From NCBI GenBank assembly GCA_045588245.1, contig JAZNDW010000009.1:1-8662 (forward strand): a stretch of DNA of 8,662 bases. Reading direction: 5' to 3'. This DNA comes from DTU064 sp045588245 (GTDB taxonomy: Bacteria > Bacillota > Clostridia > Oscillospirales > CAG-272). Below are positions 6,301 to 8,662 of this stretch, piece after piece. The position numbers and the translations under genes are program-made. Below the pieces are notes generated by a model. That model saw nothing but the letters and a program-made list of their open reading frames with translations. It was not told the DNA's origin and made no database searches. How positions within the stretch are numbered: position 1 is the first letter of the stretch; each line of letters opens with the position of its first letter.

Positions 6301-8245
6301 AGGAACCTGCGTTGATGCCGGCGTGATCGAATACGCCTGCTACTACTGCGACGACACCTTCACCGAGGAATATTACGATAATCACGATTACAAAGGCACT
6401 GAATGTACCGTTTGCGGACATCAGATCCCGTCAACCGTAATCGAGCTTGATACCGAATATGAAGCCAACATTGTAACCGGCGGTGAATCCGCATACTTTG
6501 TATTCACACCCGAAGTAAGCCATACGTACATATTCCGTTCCTTCGCGGATACAAGTCATTACGACACATACGGAATTCTTTATGATTCCAACTGGAACCG
6601 TATCACAGCAAACGATGATTACATGAGCTTGAATTTCGGAGTTATTGCATACCTCGAAGCAGGACAGACATATTATTTTGTTGCAAAACACCTCGGCAAT
6701 TATGCAGTAGGCAACTTCCCCGTATCGATCGCTATACAGCACGAGTATGACAGCAAGTTCATCGAAAAAGGAACCTGCGAAAGCATCGGCATGGTCGAGT
6801 ACACCTGCTACTACTGCGACGATTCCTACACCGAACAGCATTACGGCGATCACGATTTCATCGACGAGATCTATGACGAGGCAACCTGTGCCGTAGACGG
6901 AATCATGAAGCATACCTGCTCCTACTGCGGATTTACGTACACATCGCTTTATTACGTCACTCACCACTTTAATGATAACGGTGTATGCACCGATTGCGGT
7001 TACAAATCACCGTATCCCATACTCAACGTCGGCACCGAATATGAGCTCGACATTATCAACGACGGTATTATTCGCTTCACATTCTGCCCCGACAGCACCG
7101 ACAACTACTTATTCCACATAGCCTCCTCGTCCGTTGTTTCGTCGTTCACCATGTACAACGAAGACGGACAAATAATCTACACGTTTGAAGATTATGTCCT
7201 TAACTTGCAAACTCTCGTTGAAGGAGGAACTATGTATGTTATTGAAGTAAAATGTGAATATTACGATGAATACGATACGGTAGCATTTTCAGTTTCTCAA
7301 AGTCACAACTACGTACTGACGATCATCACGGAAGCAACCTGCACCGAGGCAGGCTTGCGGCAGTTAACTTGTTACCACTGCGGCGACACCTACACCGAGG
7401 AATATTATGAAAATCACGTATACATAAACGGCTTCTGCACCGTTTGCGGTTCTCATCCCTTTGGTAAATGCGGCGACGACCTTACGTGGGAGATCATCGA
7501 CGGCGTGCTGACCATAAGCGGCGAAGGCGATATGTGGGATTATACAGATGATGGCACTCCGTGGTACAGCATTTCCAATACGATCGAACAGATAATCATT
7601 GAAGACGGTGTAACATTCATCAGTACCGGTGCGTTTGTTGAGTGCACCCTCGTTGAATCCGTCATTATTCCCGACAGCGTTGTTGAAATCGGCTACGCTG
7701 CATTCGCACAGTGCATCAGCCTTAAATCTGTAACTTTCGGTTCAGGACTGCTCCACATCGGTGATTTGGCATTCGCATACTGCATCTCCCTTGAATCCAT
7801 CATTATCCCCGACAGCGTTGTTGAAATCGGCTACGCTGCATTCGGAGAGTGCGACAGCCTCACTACCGTACATATCGGTTCGGGTGTAACCTACATCGGT
7901 GAATACGCATTCGCAGACTGCTATCTTAAAGATATTTACTATAACGGTACCGAAGAAGAATGGAACCTGATCGATATCGCAAGCAACAACCGGGAAATCT
8001 TTGAAGCAGAGCTTCACTTCGAAGATGAGGTATCCGTGATCTACGCCGACATCAACGGTGATGCTGAGATCACAGCACGCGACGCGGCTATGACGTACGC
8101 GATCGTAAACGGCAAGCTTGATGCTGACGAAGAACAGCTTCTCGCTGCTGACGTAAACGGTGACGGTGAGGTCACTGCACGTGACGCGGCTATGATCTAT
8201 GCTTACGTTAATGGCAAGCTTGCATCATTCCCCGTTGAAGGCTGA
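3332..8245 (+). CDS. Giant secreted repeat protein: Pro/Glu stalk, eight beta-sandwich domains with ten Cys/His modules, BspA-like LRR, C-terminal dockerin
   Basis: The product is 1637 residues, very acidic and Tyr-rich, and complete. Residues 1-26 are a signal peptide (MEKRF, hydrophobic core, AIAA before Asp27). Residues ~36-76 are a Pro/Glu stalk with PPEYEEPV repeats. Eight ~95-residue domains follow at ~81-180, 235-332, 389-482, 539-637, 697-789, 886-978, 1037-1136 and 1229-1321. They carry a FxFTPE motif and strand patterns resembling PPC-type (bacterial pre-peptidase C-terminal) beta-sandwiches. Each is followed by one or two Cys/His modules, ten in all. Residues ~1377-1415 are the header that often precedes BspA-type repeats (CGDDLTWEI, GVLTISGEGDMWDYTDDG). 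Leucine-rich repeats fill ~1420-1532 (IIPDSVVEIGYAAF twice). A type I dockerin spans 1571-1630. No enzyme domain, membrane anchor or sorting signal is seen. Its likely role is adhesion or scaffolding, held to the cell by a cohesin. It is transcribed divergently from the wall-anchored protein that carries a cohesin-like domain. The PPC relation is an inference. Confidence 0.9.
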   Translation: MEKRFLSLLLVAVMLFTMCPIAAIAADEHDHGYAETVPPEEITTPVTTPPEYEEPVPPEHEEPVPPEYEEPALPEEQNIPTIELDIEYEAAIDNGGDSAFFAFTPDVSHLYIFRSFAGEGSDTYGALYDSNWTRLDSNDDYEGLNFAIFAHLEAGRTYYFEARHLNDHRTGSFPVSITMDHVYKVNTLAEATCSEAGTKEYVCYYCDDSYTEEYYVEHEYNSDGICTVCGEACPEIEPDAENVVNTERGETLFYTFTPEMTHTYRLIVEGYNDEYVYLTFRVVDERGEDLLWSDANACDVHFEFYEGITYTIEITCNDCYKDSADIYIELSTLHVYGIDIVTAGTCIEAGVKEYTCGACGYSYTEEYYAEHRYGSDGICTVCGEESPYPVLVPDTEYEFDLINDGAEVYIFTPESYDYYTFSASSESVYSSIIIGTLDGETISSRNGYDYRFDLRLDPELTYVVEIYHYWHDSYDTVRVSVNQNHAYKVSVTEEATCIDAGIKEYVCEYCGDSYTEEYYGNHEYENFECVVCGEELPRVGLELGAETVVTIKDGETLCYTFTAETSHVYSFSIEPTNYYSYPTLSVTVFDEHGIMIASNDGSSDFYSDFLIIEGKTYTVTIECLDSGYGYTDLSVHVDTHHSYYSRVTQRATCSEEGTREYICAYCDDMYYETYIEDHFYDANGNCTACDNESPYPILTPDTEINVDVSNGESVTYLFVPETTHPYELFVSSEYTWIGIEIFNENGDYIDWFDGYDFYADLFFEEGHNYYIHIYPQDYYESATVNITITGRHEYHNRIIKEGTCVDAGVIEYTCHYCHYSYTKEYYSEHAYGSDILEEATCSVAGIVEYTCINCGDSYTEEYYAEHAYGSDGICTVCGEESPYPIFMLENEYELNFINTYEHIYMFTPDATDYYYFNVYSDYVYSGIMIEASDRDFIGENNGYYYDLEVYLEAGQTYLIYIYHQWSDSYRGTVNITLTQSHDYYSRILEEGTCVDAGVIEYACYYCDDTFTEEYYDNHDYKGTECTVCGHQIPSTVIELDTEYEANIVTGGESAYFVFTPEVSHTYIFRSFADTSHYDTYGILYDSNWNRITANDDYMSLNFGVIAYLEAGQTYYFVAKHLGNYAVGNFPVSIAIQHEYDSKFIEKGTCESIGMVEYTCYYCDDSYTEQHYGDHDFIDEIYDEATCAVDGIMKHTCSYCGFTYTSLYYVTHHFNDNGVCTDCGYKSPYPILNVGTEYELDIINDGIIRFTFCPDSTDNYLFHIASSSVVSSFTMYNEDGQIIYTFEDYVLNLQTLVEGGTMYVIEVKCEYYDEYDTVAFSVSQSHNYVLTIITEATCTEAGLRQLTCYHCGDTYTEEYYENHVYINGFCTVCGSHPFGKCGDDLTWEIIDGVLTISGEGDMWDYTDDGTPWYSISNTIEQIIIEDGVTFISTGAFVECTLVESVIIPDSVVEIGYAAFAQCISLKSVTFGSGLLHIGDLAFAYCISLESIIIPDSVVEIGYAAFGECDSLTTVHIGSGVTYIGEYAFADCYLKDIYYNGTEEEWNLIDIASNNREIFEAELHFEDEVSVIYADINGDAEITARDAAMTYAIVNGKLDADEEQLLAADVNGDGEVTARDAAMIYAYVNGKLASFPVEG
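3476..3559 (+). repeat. 24-bp coding repeats of the Pro/Glu stalk
   Basis: Three full 8-residue units, PPEYEEPV, PPEHEEPV and PPEYEEPA, plus a partial LPEE, occupy residues 49-76. The DNA units differ at only a few bases. Such runs act as extended, charged spacers between a secreted protein's N-terminus and its folded domains, and they vary in copy number between strains. Confidence 0.85.
3572..7453 (+). repeat. Array of eight beta-sandwich domains alternating with ten Cys/His modules
   Basis: This covers residues 81-1374. Every Cys/His module keeps C-x9-C-x2-C-x11-H with no exception. First Cys and His positions are 193/218, 346/371, 497/522, 653/678, 804/829, 841/866, 993/1018, 1149/1174, 1186/1211 and 1337/1362. 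Eight of the ten continue as H-x6/7-C-x2-C; the modules starting at 804 and 1149 lack this and run straight into a second module. Sandwich domains fall into similarity groups: 1 and 7 are alike (FRSF, YDSNW, LEAGxTYYF), 2 and 4 are alike (GETLxYTFT), and 3, 6 and 8 are alike (ND/NT, FTP or CPD, YHxWxDSY or EYYDEYD). Domain 5 is nearest the last group. Module DNA is highly similar between copies, for example around 4415-4500 and 5900-5985. Confidence 0.85.
7589..7927 (+). repeat. BspA-type leucine-rich repeats (coding)
   Basis: Residues ~1420-1532 hold about five repeats of roughly 22-24 residues, with the alternating hallmark IIPDSVVEIGYAAF..C.SL and FGSGLLHIGDLAF..C.SL. They end in the DIYYNGTEEEW cap common to these proteins. 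IIPDSVVEIGYAAF is encoded twice by almost identical DNA (around 7664-7710 and 7802-7845). BspA-type repeats mediate protein or host-matrix binding in several bacterial surface proteins; the ligand here is unknown. Confidence 0.85.
8042..8221 (+). other. Type I dockerin module (coding), residues 1571-1630
   Basis: Two EF-hand-like calcium loops are visible: D1573-x-N1575-x-D1577-x-E1579...D1584 and D1607-x-N1609-x-D1611-x-E1613...D1618. Each is followed by an AAM.YA.VNGKL helix. The positions that usually decide cohesin choice (10 and 11 of each loop) are Ala-Arg in both halves, so the module is symmetric and could bind in either of two orientations. The DNA of the two halves is also closely similar. 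Dockerins bind cohesins outside the cell and attach their carrier to a scaffold. Confidence 0.92.
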
Positions 8246-8318
8246 TAAAGCTTTCCGGTAAATCACATCAAAAAAGAGCACCCGAGAGCGTCTGCAAAAT
8301 TAGCGATAAAATAAAATT

Positions 8319-8347
8319 AGCCACCACGGTTTTCGTGGTGGCTTTTT
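8319..8347 (+). terminator. Rho-independent terminator of the giant dockerin gene
   Basis: A 10-bp perfect stem (AGCCACCACG 8319-8328 with CGTGGTGGCT 8334-8343) has a GTTTT loop and runs into five T (8343-8347). It lies about 74 bases after the stop codon. Confidence 0.9.
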
Positions 8348-8363
8348 GATATGCAGAAAGCAA

Positions 8364-8388
8364 AGAAAAGCCCCGCGCGAGGCGGGGC
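8364..8388 (-). terminator. Rho-independent terminator of the right-edge minus-strand gene
   Basis: On the minus strand, a 7-bp G+C-only stem (plus-strand arms 8370-8376 and 8382-8388, loop 8377-8381) is followed by CTTTTCTTT. It begins 7 bases past the TGA of the minus-strand gene at 8395-8397. Confidence 0.8.
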
Positions 8389-8394
8389 GAGAAA

Positions 8395-8662
8395 TCACCT
8401 ATCTTCGTTGTCTAAATAGTTTAATAATATTTGACCTTCATCAAATAGAGATAGTGCTTGAGTCGCTGATTTTATGTTAATATCTGGGTATTCAAATTCT
8501 GCACTCCAATCGGCTTCTTCGATTCGTTCTAAAAAACGTAATAGCATAATTTTTCCTAAAACAGCTTTTGAATAAATGTCGGTATCCGCACAATTCTCAA
8601 TGATAAATTCATAGTGGCGCAAGGAATTTTCAATAAGGTCATTAAAAAACTCACTGCTTGGA
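8395..8662 (-). CDS. Unrecognised protein, C-terminal 88 residues (5' partial)
   Basis: The frame is open from the right edge to a TGA at 8395-8397, so the start lies beyond the window. The TTG at 8622 is internal because in-frame codons continue upstream (SSEFFNDLIENS). The visible part is acidic and looks mostly alpha-helical (KAVLGKIMLLRFLERIEEADWS, then ATQALSLFDEGQILLNYLD). There is no signal peptide, membrane segment or metal motif in view. I do not recognise the family. Base composition is 33% G+C (86 of 262 in 8401-8662), well below the other genes here, which suggests a separate origin. Its own terminator downstream supports it being a real, transcribed gene. Confidence 0.65.
   Translation of the reverse strand, partial: PSSEFFNDLIENSLRHYEFIIENCADTDIYSKAVLGKIMLLRFLERIEEADWSAEFEYPDINIKSATQALSLFDEGQILLNYLDNEDR

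Larger units (their letters stand above)
8246..8394. other. Convergent intergenic region with two opposed terminators
   Basis: About 70 bases of unremarkable sequence follow the giant gene's stop, then a plus-strand and a minus-strand terminator (listed separately). No open frame, RNA gene or repeat is recognisable in the remainder. Confidence 0.7.

Noticed and set aside
3893..6967. Several 130-180-codon minus-strand frames inside the giant dockerin gene
   Set aside because: They recur at the same phase under each repeat of the plus-strand gene, so they are antisense shadows of the module array.

Overview
The window looks like chromosomal DNA from an anaerobic, gut- or rumen-type clostridial Firmicute. 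Three things support this: a CotJC-type manganese-catalase spore coat gene, a wall-sorting tail of the PQTG type, and large secreted proteins built from dockerin, BspA-type leucine-rich and Cys-rich repeat modules. This is inference from gene content, and no genus can be named from the sequence.

Left part (1-963, + strand): the 3' end of a cell-wall protein, probably a peptidoglycan amidase with a C-terminal SPOR domain, ends at a hairpin. A cotJC homologue follows almost immediately. It keeps all the expected metal ligands but lacks about 30 N-terminal residues, a ribosome binding site and the usual cotJA/cotJB partners. A perfect 14-bp stem with a 4-nt loop (911-942) then separates it from the convergent next gene.

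Central part (964-8245): a divergent pair of giant surface-protein genes shares a 220-bp intergenic control region. The minus-strand gene (964-3111, GTG start) encodes a 715-residue secreted protein that appears to be wall-anchored. Its order is signal peptide, cohesin-like domain, two near-identical OB-fold-like repeats, five short Cys/His repeats, a third OB-like repeat and a PQTGD sorting signal. The plus-strand gene (3332-8245) encodes a 1637-residue acidic, Tyr-rich secreted protein. Its order is signal peptide, Pro/Glu stalk, eight beta-sandwich domains alternating with ten Cys/His modules, BspA-like leucine-rich repeats and a C-terminal type I dockerin. Each gene has its own consensus-like extended -10 promoter. 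The two proteins share a Cys-module family, and one has a cohesin-like domain while the other has a dockerin. The best hypothesis for a local system is therefore a two-component surface complex in which the secreted repeat protein docks onto the wall-anchored one. Neither protein shows a catalytic domain.

Right part (8246-8662): a strong terminator ends the giant gene. An opposing terminator belongs to a minus-strand gene that runs off the right edge. That gene is much more AT-rich (86 G+C of 262 bases, 33%, in 8401-8662, against 57.5% in 421-660 of cotJC) and I do not recognise it; it may be recently acquired.
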